A stretch of DNA of 16,327 nt from Burkholderiaceae bacterium (GTDB taxonomy: Bacteria > Pseudomonadota > Gammaproteobacteria > Burkholderiales > Burkholderiaceae): the NCBI GenBank assembly GCA_030151165.1, contig JASLEM010000029.1, positions 1 through 16,327 of the forward strand. Direction: 5' to 3'. The translations under genes were made by a program, and so were the position numbers. Numbering within the stretch: the stretch's first letter is position 1; the number at the start of each line of letters is the position of its first letter. The notes below the pieces were generated by a model. That model saw only the letters and a program-made list of their open reading frames with translations, was not told the DNA's origin and ran no database searches. Shown here in pieces: positions 1-7,505 of the stretch.

Positions 1-65
1 GCCCGTTGCCTGCACGGAAGCCGCCGTTCGCTGCACGATGCTGGCGGGCGGCGGTCGCGCGCGCG

Positions 66-71
66 TACGAT
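66..71 (+). promoter_or_regulatory. Candidate -10 element for a leaderless histidine kinase mRNA
   Basis: TACGAT (4 of 6 matches to TATAAT) ends at 71, with 7 nt between it and the ATG at 79. A transcript started at normal distance would begin on or next to the A of the ATG. There is no purine-rich Shine-Dalgarno sequence in front of the ATG. No convincing -35 is visible about 17 bp upstream, so the call rests on the hexamer and on the same spacing recurring at 11573 and 13009. Confidence 0.35.
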
Positions 72-78
72 CGCGGCC

Positions 79-1194
79 ATGACATCGGAAGCGTCGACGG
101 CATCGTCCGTGAAGTGGGGGTGGATCGCGGCGATCTGGTCGGGTGTCGGCCTGTTCGAGGCGACGCAGACCCTCATCGTGATGCGCGCGGCGAACATGCA
201 CCACGCGTGGACGAAGCTGTTCGCGCTGCAGTTCCTCGACTGGCTGCCATGGGCGCTCGCGACGCCGCTCATCCTGTGGCTCGGCGCGCGCCTGCCGCTG
301 ACCTGGCGCCGCGTGCGATGGCGCAGCTGGGGCGCGCACGCGCTCGCGTGGCTGGGCATCAACGGGGTGTCGTGCCTGTGGCTCGCCGGCCTCGAGGTCG
401 TGCTCAATCCGTGGACGCCCGACATGCCGCCCGCGCCCTTCGCGACGGTGCTGCGCAACGAGCTCAACGACCACTGGCTGGTCTCGCTGATCCTGTACTA
501 CTGCGTGCTGATGGCCTGCTACGTGCTCGTCTCGCGCGAGCGCCTCGTGCGCCAGCGCGCGGAGTCCGCGGAACTCGCGGAGCAGCTCGCGAAGGCGCAG
601 CTCGACGCGCTGCGCCATCAGGTCGAGCCGCACTTCCTGTTCAACGCGCTCAACGCCGTCTCGGGCCTCGTGCGCGACGGCCAGAGCGACCGCGCGGTGG
701 AGACCATCGCGCGCGTGAGCGAGTTCCTGCGCCGCATGCTGGTGGAGTCGGGCGAGCAGCAGGCCTCGCTGGTCGAGGAGCTGCGCTTCGCGACGATGTA
801 CCTCGACATCCAGAAGGTGCGCCTCGGCAGCCGGCTCGACGTGCGCATCGACGTCGCCCCCGACCTCGACCGCGCCGTCGTGCCGCGCCTGATCCTGCAG
901 CCCATCGTCGAGAACGCGATCAAGCACGGCATCGGCCAGCGCGTGCAGCCCGGCGCCGTCGAGATCGCGGCCTTCCGCACCCGCGAGCACCTCGTCCTCA
1001 CGCTCTACAACGACGGCCCGCCCCTGCGCGCGCCCGGCGAGCGGACGCTGGCCGAAGGCGTCTCCATCGGCCTCGCGAACGTGCGCAAGCGCCTGGCCGG
1101 GCTGCATGGCGACGCGGCGTCGCTGTCGCTCGTCGATGTCGACCAGCGCGGCGTGCTGGTGACGCTGTCGCTGCCGTTCGCCGAAGCGGCGTGA
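79..1194 (+). CDS. LytS/YehU-family membrane sensor histidine kinase
   Basis: A 371-residue inner-membrane histidine kinase of the His_kinase (LytS/YehU/AlgZ) family, which phosphorylates a LytTR regulator. Four hydrophobic segments lie at about residues 13-35, 46-68, 84-107 and 132-151. A helical linker (152-180) follows, then the phospho-acceptor box PHFLFN with His185. The ATP-binding half has the N-box around Asn279 (ENAIKHG), an NDG at 311-313 and the G-box GLANVRKRL at 331-339. There is no separate periplasmic domain, so the signal is probably sensed in the membrane. Start: ATG at 79 gives a cytoplasmic N-terminus directly before the first helix. It has no Shine-Dalgarno sequence, only a TACGAT hexamer 7 nt upstream. 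The response regulator starts 8 bp after the stop, so the pair should be one operon. Family assignment is firm; the stimulus is unknown. Confidence 0.93.
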   Translation: MTSEASTASSVKWGWIAAIWSGVGLFEATQTLIVMRAANMHHAWTKLFALQFLDWLPWALATPLILWLGARLPLTWRRVRWRSWGAHALAWLGINGVSCLWLAGLEVVLNPWTPDMPPAPFATVLRNELNDHWLVSLILYYCVLMACYVLVSRERLVRQRAESAELAEQLAKAQLDALRHQVEPHFLFNALNAVSGLVRDGQSDRAVETIARVSEFLRRMLVESGEQQASLVEELRFATMYLDIQKVRLGSRLDVRIDVAPDLDRAVVPRLILQPIVENAIKHGIGQRVQPGAVEIAAFRTREHLVLTLYNDGPPLRAPGERTLAEGVSIGLANVRKRLAGLHGDAASLSLVDVDQRGVLVTLSLPFAEAA

Positions 1195-1202
1195 CGCGCG
1201 CG

Positions 1203-1934
1203 ATGGCCCGCATGCCCGCGATCCGCACGCTGATCGTCGACGACGAGCCGCTCGCGCTCGCGAACCTGCGCGTGCTGCTGCGGCGCGATCCGCAGGTCGA
1301 GCTCGTCGGCGAATGCGGCTCGGGCGCCGAGGCGCTCGCCGCGATCCGCGCGCAGCGGCCCGACCTCGTGTTCCTCGACGTGCAGATGCCCGAGGTCGAC
1401 GGCTTCGACGTGCTGGAGCAGCTCGGCGCCGACCTGCCGCCCGCGATCGTCTTCGTCACCGCGCACGACCAGTACGCGCTGCGCGCCTTCGACGCCGGCG
1501 CGCTGGACTACCTGCTCAAGCCCTTCGACGACACGCGCTTCGGCCTGGCGCTGGCGCGCGCCCGCGAGCAGATCGACCGCCGCGCCGCCCCCACGCCGCC
1601 CGAGCGCGTGTCCGTCAAGAGCGGCCGCCAGGTGCTGTTCGTCGCGCTCGCCGACATCGACTGGATCGAGTCCGCCGACTACTGCGTCGACCTGCACGTC
1701 GGCGCGAAGACGGTCTCGCTCCGTCGCAGCATGGCGGCGATCGAGAGCGAGTTCGACGCCGCCGGCTTCTGCCGCATCCACCGCACCGCCATCGTCAACC
1801 TCGCGCGCGTGCAGGCGCTCGAGACGGGGCTGGACGGCGACATGGAAGTCGTGCTCGCGGCCGGCACGCGGCTGCCGTTGAGCCGGCGCTATCGCGCGGT
1901 GGTGCAGGCGCGGTTGGGGATGCGGGAAGGGTGA
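1203..1934 (+). CDS. LytTR-family response regulator
   Basis: A 243-residue DNA-binding response regulator, partner of the kinase just upstream. The receiver domain (about 7-122) has the acidic pair Asp13/Asp14, phospho-acceptor Asp59 in VFLDVQMP, Thr86 and Lys106 in LLKPF. After a short Pro-rich linker, the C-terminal half (about 133-238) is a LytTR domain, recognisable from SVKSGRQVLFV, the IDWIESADYCV segment, SLRRSM and the RIHRTAIVNL stretch. Such proteins bind direct repeats as dimers and activate membrane or cell-surface genes. ATG 1203 was chosen because it lies 8 bp after the kinase stop; ATG 1212 (MPAIRTL) is equally possible and neither has a clear ribosome-binding site. Translation is probably coupled to the kinase. 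The target is not evident; the palindrome at 1977-2002 is an ArsR-style site, not a LytTR direct repeat. Confidence 0.93.
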   Translation: MARMPAIRTLIVDDEPLALANLRVLLRRDPQVELVGECGSGAEALAAIRAQRPDLVFLDVQMPEVDGFDVLEQLGADLPPAIVFVTAHDQYALRAFDAGALDYLLKPFDDTRFGLALARAREQIDRRAAPTPPERVSVKSGRQVLFVALADIDWIESADYCVDLHVGAKTVSLRRSMAAIESEFDAAGFCRIHRTAIVNLARVQALETGLDGDMEVVLAAGTRLPLSRRYRAVVQARLGMREG

Positions 1935-1949
1935 GCGGTCGGTGGCCTC

Positions 1950-1978
1950 TTGCGGCCGGCGTGCATCCAAGGTATAAA
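1950..1978 (+). promoter_or_regulatory. Promoter of the ArsR-desaturase operon
   Basis: TTGCGG (1950-1955, 3 of 6 to consensus) and TATAAA (1973-1978, 5 of 6) are separated by exactly 17 bp, giving a start near 1985 and a leader of about 25 nt. The stretch from 1971 to 2010 is conspicuously AT-rich against its surroundings. The -10 overlaps the left arm of the palindrome at 1977-2002, which fits repression by the gene downstream. Confidence 0.6.
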
Positions 1979-2002
1979 CTATTAACGAATTAGCTAATAG
2001 TT
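1977..2002 (+). promoter_or_regulatory. Palindromic operator, probable ArsR autoregulatory site
   Basis: Perfect 8-bp inverted arms AACTATTA (1977-1984) and TAATAGTT (1995-2002) are separated by 10 bp. A second, perfect 10-bp palindrome ATTAGCTAAT lies at 1989-1998 inside and across the right arm. The site covers the end of the -10 element and the predicted start site. ArsR-type dimers typically bind AT-rich interrupted palindromes at exactly this place. That this particular regulator binds it is inference. Confidence 0.6.
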
Positions 2003-2010
2003 GATATCCG

Positions 2011-2337
2011 ATGACGGTCTCGCTCGACAAGATCTTCGACGCTCTCGCCTCCGGCCCGCGGCGGCAGATCCTGGCCCACCTGGCCGAGGCCGAACTCAGC
2101 ACGTCCGACCTCGCGCAGCGTTTCGAGATGAGCGCGCCGGCCATCTCGCGTCACCTGTCGGTACTGGAGAACGCGGGCCTCGTGCAGAGCGAGCGGCGTG
2201 GCCAGTTCGTGATGTACCGGCTCAACCGCGACAGCCTGGTCAACAGCCTGACGGGCTACGCGCTCGAGCTGTGCCCGGTGGGACGACCGCTCAAGCGCGA
2301 ATCGAAAGCGCTCGCCGCACGACGCAAGAAGGCGTGA
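2011..2337 (+). CDS. ArsR-family winged-helix transcriptional repressor
   Basis: A compact 108-residue protein made almost entirely of an ArsR-type winged helix-turn-helix: LDKIFDALASGPRRQILAHL as the first helices, the helix-turn-helix at about 31-53 (TSDLAQRFEMSAPAISRHLS), then the wing VQSERRGQFVMYRLN at about 61-75. The ELCVCD-type metal-binding motif of arsenic/cadmium sensors is absent and the only Cys is near residue 90, so a classical metal sensor is unlikely; the SdpR-like, non-metal branch fits better. The basic tail KRESKALAARRKKA is short and polar. No Shine-Dalgarno sequence is visible before the ATG. The stop is 19 bp before the desaturase start, so the two genes form an operon, and the repressor probably regulates itself and the desaturase through the palindrome at 1977-2002. 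The effector is unknown. Confidence 0.88.
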   Translation: MTVSLDKIFDALASGPRRQILAHLAEAELSTSDLAQRFEMSAPAISRHLSVLENAGLVQSERRGQFVMYRLNRDSLVNSLTGYALELCPVGRPLKRESKALAARRKKA

Positions 2338-2356
2338 TGTCATCCCGGAGGTTTCC

Positions 2357-3667
2357 ATGCAAGCGACCGCAGTGCATCCATCCCGTGTCTTCGAGGGACA
2401 CCGCGTCAGCGCGCCACGCGACGACTGCGTCCTGCGCGGCGAGGTGCACTACGCACCGATCAAGTCGCTCTGGTTCATCGGCATGGCACTCGTGGCCGTG
2501 GTGGGAGGCGTCATCACGTTCACGTGGACGGCCTTCGGCCTCTTCGTTGGTGCGACGGCCTTCGTGCTGCTGTTCGGTCATTCCCTGGGCAGCCACCGCA
2601 AGCTGATCCACGACAGCTTCCAGTGCCCGAAGTGGCTGGAGTACGCGCTGGTCTGGTCCGGCGTGCAGGTCGGCCTCGCCGGCCCGCTCGGGCTGCTGCG
2701 CCAGCACGAGCTGCGCGACTATGCGCAGCGCTTGCCCGATTGCCATGACTACCTGCGCCACGGCCGCCGCTTCTGGGTCGATGCGTGGTGGCAGCTGCAC
2801 TGCGAGCTGCGGCTGGCCGACCCGCCTCGGATCCGTCTCGAGCCGCGTATCGCCGACGATCGGTTCTACCGCTTCCTGGAACGCACGTGGATGCTGCAAC
2901 AGCTCCCGCCGGCTGCGTTGCTGTTCGCTCTGGGTGGGTGGCCGTTCGTGATCTGGGGCGTGTGCGCGCGCGTGACCGCCGGCGTGTTCGGCCACTGGTT
3001 GATCGGCTTCTTCGCGCACAACGTCGGCGGCATGCACCACGAGGTGCGCGGCGCCGCCGTGCAGGGCCGCAACATCAGGCTGGCCTCGCTGCTGACGATG
3101 GGCGAATGCTGGCACAACAACCACCATGCGTTCCCGGGCTCCGCGCGGCTGGGACTCTATGCAGGCGAGTGGGATCCGGGCTGGTGGACGCTGGTGATGC
3201 TGAAGCGCCTGGGCTTCGTCCACTCGCTGCGCTTGCCGGGCGACCTCCGTCCGCGCAGCGAGCTGCTCGCGATCGACGCGACCGCGTCGGCGCCCGCGTC
3301 GCTCGTTCACGCCACCAGCTCGGCCGCGCCGATCGACCTGGAGACCCTGCTGGCGCAGATCCTTGGCGCGCGCGCGTCACGCGCGTCACGCGCTTCGCGT
3401 GCGCGCGGCGACGTGTCGTTCCATGGGCCGGCGGCGTCGATCCCACCGCGCGCGTTGCAATGGATCGCGGGGCCGGACACGGTGTTCGAGCGTGTGCCCG
3501 GCGCTCGTCGCATGACCTGGCGCGCGGACGACACGATGTTCATGGGCTTGCCCGCGCTGTGCATGGTGCTTGCGTCGCGGTCGACGGCCGGCCGCGTCAT
3601 CGCCGCGATCGTGGCGCCCCTCGCGTGGGCGGTCGAGCGAACGCGGTTGTCGTTGACGGTCGGTTGA
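2357..3667 (+). CDS. Membrane fatty-acid (acyl-CoA type) desaturase with C-terminal extension
   Basis: A 436-residue integral membrane di-iron desaturase that would introduce a double bond into acyl chains. Histidine box 1 is HSLGSH (His75, His80, with His85 after it) and box 3 is HNNHH (His253, His256, His257). The region of the usual second box HxxHH instead reads QHELRDYAQ (His117), followed by His130, His135 and WWQLHC (His148). Hydrophobic segments lie at about 38-74, 96-114, 183-202 and 205-222. Desaturase homology seems to end near residue 302. Residues 303-436 are an extension with an RAS repeat (339-350) and two hydrophobic stretches (about 394-407 and 413-425). The start is supported by GGAGG at 2347-2351. 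It is the second gene of the ArsR operon, suggesting regulated adjustment of membrane fluidity. Substrate and double-bond position cannot be read from sequence. Confidence 0.88.
   Translation: MQATAVHPSRVFEGHRVSAPRDDCVLRGEVHYAPIKSLWFIGMALVAVVGGVITFTWTAFGLFVGATAFVLLFGHSLGSHRKLIHDSFQCPKWLEYALVWSGVQVGLAGPLGLLRQHELRDYAQRLPDCHDYLRHGRRFWVDAWWQLHCELRLADPPRIRLEPRIADDRFYRFLERTWMLQQLPPAALLFALGGWPFVIWGVCARVTAGVFGHWLIGFFAHNVGGMHHEVRGAAVQGRNIRLASLLTMGECWHNNHHAFPGSARLGLYAGEWDPGWWTLVMLKRLGFVHSLRLPGDLRPRSELLAIDATASAPASLVHATSSAAPIDLETLLAQILGARASRASRASRARGDVSFHGPAASIPPRALQWIAGPDTVFERVPGARRMTWRADDTMFMGLPALCMVLASRSTAGRVIAAIVAPLAWAVERTRLSLTVG
3374..3400 (+). repeat. 9-bp tandem repeat inside the desaturase gene
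   Basis: GCGTCACGC occurs at 3374-3382 and again at 3383-3391, followed by a diverged copy GCTTCGCGT (3392-3400). It encodes the Ala-Ser-Arg repeats of residues 340-350. The unit length is a multiple of three, so gain or loss of a copy would keep the frame. Confidence 0.7.
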
Positions 3668-3673
3668 GCGGGC

Positions 3674-3690
3674 GTCGCGCTCCGCGCGAC
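3674..3690 (+). other. Hairpin just after the desaturase stop, possible terminator without U-tract
   Basis: GTCGCGC (3674-3680) and GCGCGAC (3684-3690) form a perfect 7-bp GC-rich stem with a 3-nt loop, starting 6 nt after the desaturase stop codon. It is followed by CCACTGCGAA, not by Ts, so it is not a classical intrinsic terminator; it could help 3'-end stability. The rest of the 3668-3790 gap shows only the ribosome-binding site of the next gene. Confidence 0.35.
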
Positions 3691-3790
3691 CCACTGCGAA
3701 CTGGGGATGACCGCCCGAACGAGGGATGGAGTCGGCACGCGGCGAGCGGATGCTGCGAAGCCTCACGACCAACAACAGATCGGAGGCATC

Positions 3791-5221
3791 GTGAACCGTT
3801 CCCGTCTCATCGTTTCCGCCGTCGCCATCGCGTCCGCCGCGGCGTGCGTCGTCGCATCCTCCGCGCCGATCGGCACGACCGCGCCGCCCGGGTCGCGCTC
3901 CGCGCCGAACCCGACGGGCGCGGCCGACACGTACAGCACGCGCCTGCTGATCGACACGACCAACCCGTTCTTCCAGAGCCTCGGCACGAACGGGCGCAGC
4001 TGCTCGTCCTGCCACCAGCAGGGCGACGGCTGGACGATCGTGCCCGCGAGCCTGCAGCGGCGCTTCGACGCGACCGGCGGCAGCGATCCGGTGTTCCGGC
4101 TCGTCGACGGCGCGAACTCGCCGCGCGCCGACGTCAGCACGCTCGACGCGCGGCGCCGCGCCTACAGCATGCTGCTCACGAAGGGGCTGATCCGCATCGG
4201 CATGGCGGTGCCGCCGACGGCCGAATTCGAGCTCGCCGCGGTCGACGATCCGTATGGCTACGCGAGCGCCGCGGAGCTGTCGCTGTATCGACGGCCGCTG
4301 CCGACCACCAACCTGCCGTTGCTGTCGACCGTGATGTGGGACGGCCGCGAGACGTTCAAGGATCCGGCGTCGCACGACTGCCTGGCCGGCACGACGACCT
4401 GCTTCGCCACGATGCGGTCCGACCTGCTCGACCAGGCGAACACCGCGACGATGCAGCACGCGCAAGGTGCCGTGCCGCTCACCGATGCGCAGCGCGCGGC
4501 GATCGTGAGTTTCGAGACCGGCCTGTTCACGGCGCAGATCGTGGACGCCGATGCCGGGCCGCTCGACGCGGCGGGTGGCCGCGGCGGCGCGGTGCTCGCG
4601 AGCAAGGTGCTGTTCCACTTCGGCGTCAACGACGCGCTCGCGGGCGACTACGCCTCGCACGCAGCCTTCGATCCGGCGGCGATGACGCTGTTCTCCGCGT
4701 GGGTCAACCCGGTCGCGCAGCCGGGCGACACGCCTGCCCGCATGGATGCGCGCCGCGCCGTCGCGCGTGGCGAGGCCTTGTTCAACACCAAGCCGATCGC
4801 CATCGTCGGCGTCGCGGGCCTCAACGACGACCTGCACCTGCCGGTGATCCCGGGCACCTGCACGACCTGCCACGACACGCCCAACGGCGGCAACCATTCG
4901 GTGCCGGCGCCGCTGAACATCGGCCTCACCGACGCGTCGCGCCGCACGCCCGACCTGCCGCTCTACACGCTGCGCAACAAGACCACGGGCGCGACGATCC
5001 AGACCACCGATCCGGGCCGCGCGCTCGTCACCGGCAAGTGGGTCGACATCGGCCGCTTCAAGGGGCCGGTGCTGCGCGCGGTCGCCACGCGCGCGCCGTA
5101 CTTCCACAACGGCTTCGCGAGCGACCTGGGCGCGGTCGTCGACTTCTACGACACGCGCTTCTCGATCGGCTTCACCGACCAGGAGAAGGCCGACCTCGTC
5201 GCGTTCCTGCGCACACTCTGA
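3791..5221 (+). CDS. Exported di-haem cytochrome c, CCP/MauG superfamily
   Basis: A 476-residue periplasmic protein with two c-type haem sites, CSSCH (71-75) and CTTCH (357-361), about 285 residues apart as expected for two cytochrome domains of the cytochrome c peroxidase/MauG superfamily. The stretch [10 protein letters not shown] is in the middle. The C-terminal signature [20 protein letters not shown] (His439) and the closing [14 protein letters not shown] are characteristic. Start: GTG 3791 is preferred because GGAGG sits at 3782-3786 and it opens directly into an N-terminal signal ([19 protein letters not shown]); the in-frame ATG at 3707 would add 28 charged residues in front. Cys19 might be lipidated, but the lipobox is poor. 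Likely role is peroxide reduction or oxidation of a small or protein substrate; no mau genes are nearby. It stands alone and faces the MFS gene with only 1 bp between the stop codons. Confidence 0.87.
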   Translation: MNRSRLIVSAVAIASAAACVVASSAPIGTTAPPGSRSAPNPTGAADTYSTRLLIDTTNPFFQSLGTNGRSCSSCHQQGDGWTIVPASLQRRFDATGGSDPVFRLVDGANSPRADVSTLDARRRAYSMLLTKGLIRIGMAVPPTAEFELAAVDDPYGYASAAELSLYRRPLPTTNLPLLSTVMWDGRETFKDPASHDCLAGTTTCFATMRSDLLDQANTATMQHAQGAVPLTDAQRAAIVSFETGLFTAQIVDADAGPLDAAGGRGGAVLASKVLFHFGVNDALAGDYASHAAFDPAAMTLFSAWVNPVAQPGDTPARMDARRAVARGEALFNTKPIAIVGVAGLNDDLHLPVIPGTCTTCHDTPNGGNHSVPAPLNIGLTDASRRTPDLPLYTLRNKTTGATIQTTDPGRALVTGKWVDIGRFKGPVLRAVATRAPYFHNGFASDLGAVVDFYDTRFSIGFTDQEKADLVAFLRTL

Positions 5222-5222
5222 C

Positions 5223-6443
5223 TCAGGCGGGCTCGCGGCGAACGGCGCCGGAAACGAGGTCGACGACCAGCGCCAGCACGATCGCCGCGCCGGCGAGCGC
5301 GAACAGCCGCGTGTAGTCGCCGCCACCGTGCACGAGCAGCCACGACATGCCGTACGCCGACGCCGCCTGCAGCACCGCGAACGCCGTCGTCGCCCGGCTC
5401 CACGCGCCTTTCTGCGCCGCCGGGTGATGCGCGAGCAGCTCGTGCAGCCGGCCCAGCACGAGCCCGACGATGCCCGGCGTCGACGCGCCCATCACGATGC
5501 TGGAGACGATCAGCCACGGCCCGGCGAGGCCGAACGCGGGCAGCAGCACCGCGACGGCCTGCGCCACGAACGCCGTGCGCAGCGCGACCTTGAATCCGGT
5601 GCGATCGGCCAGCAGGCCGCCAGCGATCGGCCCGAACACCGCGGCGATGCCGAACACGACCCACATCGACGCGCCGGCCGCGAGGCCCTGGTGCAGGCCG
5701 CGCGCGACGAAGTCGACGAGGAAGATCATGTGCGGCACGAGCCCGACCGCATTGAGCGCGTACTCGGCGTAGACCGCGCGCAGGGCGCCGGCCGGCAGCG
5801 AGCGCGACACGTGCGGGCGCGCGTGCACGGCCGGGTTCGGCGACGCCGCGCCCGCCGCGGGCCAGCCGCGCCACGCGATCGCCGTGAGCGCGAGGGACAA
5901 CGCGCCGAGGCCGATCCACGCCTGCGTCAGGCCCTGGCGCAACAGCAGCGGCACGAGCGATCCCGACGCCGCGATGCCGAGGCCGACGCCCATGAAGATC
6001 GCGCCGCTCGCGAGCCCGCGCCGCGCGGGCGCGACGTGCGGCAGCACGGTGGGCGCGGCGAGCACCATCAGCGCGCCGCCCGACAGTCCGGCGACGAAGC
6101 GCCACGCGAAGAACCACGCGAAGTCGACGGGCCAGGCGCACGAGAACAGCGCGACGGTGGTGAGCAGCATCATCGCGCGCAGCACCGCGGGCGCGGACGT
6201 GCGTGCGCTCATCGGCCCGGCCAGCAGCGCGCCGGCCAGATACCCCGTGAGGTTTGCCGCGCCGAGGTAGGCCGCTTCGGCGGCGCCGAACCAGTGTGCG
6301 TCGACGATCGCCGGCAGCAGCGGCGTGTACGCGAAGCGCGCGAGGCCCAATCCCACGAGGCTCGCGCACAGCGCGGAGAACGTGGCGCGCCAGGCGCCCG
6401 CTTCCAGCGAATGCGGCGTCGGGGCGGTGGCGTTGGTCGACAT
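5223..6443 (-). CDS. MFS transporter, YbfB/YjiJ family
   Basis: A 406-residue major facilitator with about 12 hydrophobic helices. The opening [21 protein letters not shown] is the hallmark of the YbfB/YjiJ branch. The first loop has [16 protein letters not shown] at the place of the MFS loop motif, and the second half repeats [19 protein letters not shown]. Start: ATG at 6443 is preceded by GAAGGAA at Shine-Dalgarno distance; an upstream in-frame ATG (6530) would add 29 Arg/His-rich residues and is rejected. It is transcribed away from the LysR gene at 6557 with a 113-bp shared control region, so that regulator is the obvious candidate controller. Substrate unknown; probably a small organic compound or drug efflux. 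A TAGGAT hexamer (minus strand, 6485-6490) may be its -10, without a good -35. Confidence 0.88.
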   Translation of the reverse strand: MSTNATAPTPHSLEAGAWRATFSALCASLVGLGLARFAYTPLLPAIVDAHWFGAAEAAYLGAANLTGYLAGALLAGPMSARTSAPAVLRAMMLLTTVALFSCAWPVDFAWFFAWRFVAGLSGGALMVLAAPTVLPHVAPARRGLASGAIFMGVGLGIAASGSLVPLLLRQGLTQAWIGLGALSLALTAIAWRGWPAAGAASPNPAVHARPHVSRSLPAGALRAVYAEYALNAVGLVPHMIFLVDFVARGLHQGLAAGASMWVVFGIAAVFGPIAGGLLADRTGFKVALRTAFVAQAVAVLLPAFGLAGPWLIVSSIVMGASTPGIVGLVLGRLHELLAHHPAAQKGAWSRATTAFAVLQAASAYGMSWLLVHGGGDYTRLFALAGAAIVLALVVDLVSGAVRREPA

Positions 6444-6460
6444 GGCGTTCCTTCGAATGT

Positions 6461-6511
6461 CCGCGCGGTGGCGCGGTCGATCCGATCCTATGGTTTGCCG
6501 CCGCGCGGAGG
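6461..6511. promoter_or_regulatory. Paired CCGCGCGG palindromes in the MFS/LysR control region
   Basis: CCGCGCGG occurs at 6461-6468 and 6501-6508, exactly 40 bp apart (about four helical turns). The first is part of the inverted repeat CCGCGC-ggtg-GCGCGG (6461-6476); the second lies within the wider palindrome CCgCCGCGCGGaGG (6498-6511). A CCTATG direct repeat (6487-6492 and 6516-6521) flanks the second. In such a GC-rich genome this could be chance. Confidence 0.25.
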
Positions 6512-6523
6512 AATGCCTATGCT
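6495..6523 (+). promoter_or_regulatory. Candidate promoter of the divergent lysR gene
   Basis: TTGCCG (6495-6500, 4 of 6) and TATGCT (6518-6523, 4 of 6) are separated by 17 bp and would start transcription near 6530, 27 nt before the ATG at 6557. The palindrome at 6498-6511 overlaps the -35 and spacer, a position suited to autorepression. Confidence 0.4.
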
Positions 6524-6556
6524 GCGGCACTCAGTCTTGCGCAACGGGGAAGGGTG

Positions 6557-7480
6557 ATGGATCGGATCGACGCGATGAAGGTGTTCGTGGCCGCGCTCAA
6601 CGAGGGCAGCCTGGCCGGGGCGGGCCGCAAGCTCGGCAAGTCGCCCGCGGCCGTGAGCCGCGCGATCGCGTTCCTCGAGGCGCACGTCGGCGCCGACCTG
6701 CTGCACCGCACGACGCGCTCGATCAAGCTGAGCGAGGCCGGCGAGCGCTACGCCGTCGCGTGCCGCCGCATCCTGATCGACCTCGAGGAGGCCGACATGG
6801 TCGCGGCCGGCGAGCGCTCCGCGCCGCGCGGCACGCTGACGGTCACCGCACCGGTCGCGGCCGGCGAGGACCTGGTGCGGCCGATCCTCGACGCGTTCAT
6901 GGACGAGTACCCCGCGGTCTCCGTGCGACTGCACCTGTTCGACCGCCCGGCCAACCTGATCGACGAAGGCATCGACGTCGCGCTGCGCATCGCCCACCTC
7001 GCCGACTCCACGCTGGTCGCGATCCGCATCGGCGAGGTGCGGCGCGTCGTCGCGGCGGCGCCGCGGTATCTCGCGCAGCATCCGCGCATCGCCGAGCCGT
7101 CCGACCTCGCGCTGCACCAGGTCATCGCGATGACGCATTTCGGCCTCGACTCGTGGAGTTTCCCGCCGCTGCCCGGCTCGACGATCCCGCGCTCGGTGTC
7201 GCTCGCGCCGCGCTTCATCGTCAACAGCATCCGCGGCGCAGTCGCGTCGGCCGTCGAGGGCCGCGGCGTCACGCGCATGTTCTCGTACCACCTCGCGCGC
7301 GAAGTGGCCGCGGGGCAGCTCGAGATCGTGCTCGCGGGCGACGAGCATCCGCCGCTGCCGGTGCACCTCGTGTCGCCGCAGGGGCGGCTGTCGGTGCCCA
7401 AGGTGCGTGCCTTCGTCGACTTCGCGGTGCCGCGGCTGCGGCCCGCGTTCGCGCAGCTCGCGAGCAAGACGGCGGGCTGA
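6557..7480 (+). CDS. LysR-family transcriptional regulator
   Basis: A 307-residue LysR-type regulator. The N-terminal winged helix (about 1-60) opens with MDRIDAMKVFVAALNEGSLAGAGRKLGKSPAAVSRAIAFLE and continues with LLHRTTRSIKLSEAGERY. The effector-binding domain begins near residue 92 (PRGTLTVTAPVAAGEDLVRPIL) and keeps the DVALRI segment and a conserved SWSFPP stretch. It belongs to the common CrgA/DmlR-like branch of proteobacterial LysR proteins. The ATG at 6557 follows GGGGAAGGG at Shine-Dalgarno spacing; longer in-frame starts upstream have no ribosome-binding site and cross the control region. It is divergent from the MFS gene, which it probably controls. The SDR operon 155 bp downstream on the same strand is a second possible target. 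Effector unknown. Confidence 0.92.
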   Translation: MDRIDAMKVFVAALNEGSLAGAGRKLGKSPAAVSRAIAFLEAHVGADLLHRTTRSIKLSEAGERYAVACRRILIDLEEADMVAAGERSAPRGTLTVTAPVAAGEDLVRPILDAFMDEYPAVSVRLHLFDRPANLIDEGIDVALRIAHLADSTLVAIRIGEVRRVVAAAPRYLAQHPRIAEPSDLALHQVIAMTHFGLDSWSFPPLPGSTIPRSVSLAPRFIVNSIRGAVASAVEGRGVTRMFSYHLAREVAAGQLEIVLAGDEHPPLPVHLVSPQGRLSVPKVRAFVDFAVPRLRPAFAQLASKTAG

Positions 7481-7505
7481 CCCCGCAGGGCGGATCTGCA
7501 TTCGA

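Noticed and set aside
6..1202. In-frame extension of the response regulator back to position 6
   Set aside because: The first ~400 codons are an Arg/Ala-rich shadow of the histidine kinase; the receiver domain begins at 1203 or 1212.
3674..3690. Intrinsic terminator after the desaturase
   Set aside because: The stem is good but no T-run follows, so I list it only as a hairpin.
2785..5316. Plus-strand open frame of about 843 codons across the desaturase and cytochrome genes in another frame
   Set aside because: It spans two genes with clear motifs and their intergenic region; its translation is Arg-rich and featureless.
3386..5326. Minus-strand open frame of about 646 codons opposite the cytochrome
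   Set aside because: Shadow frame with biased Arg/Val/Ala composition and no recognisable domain.
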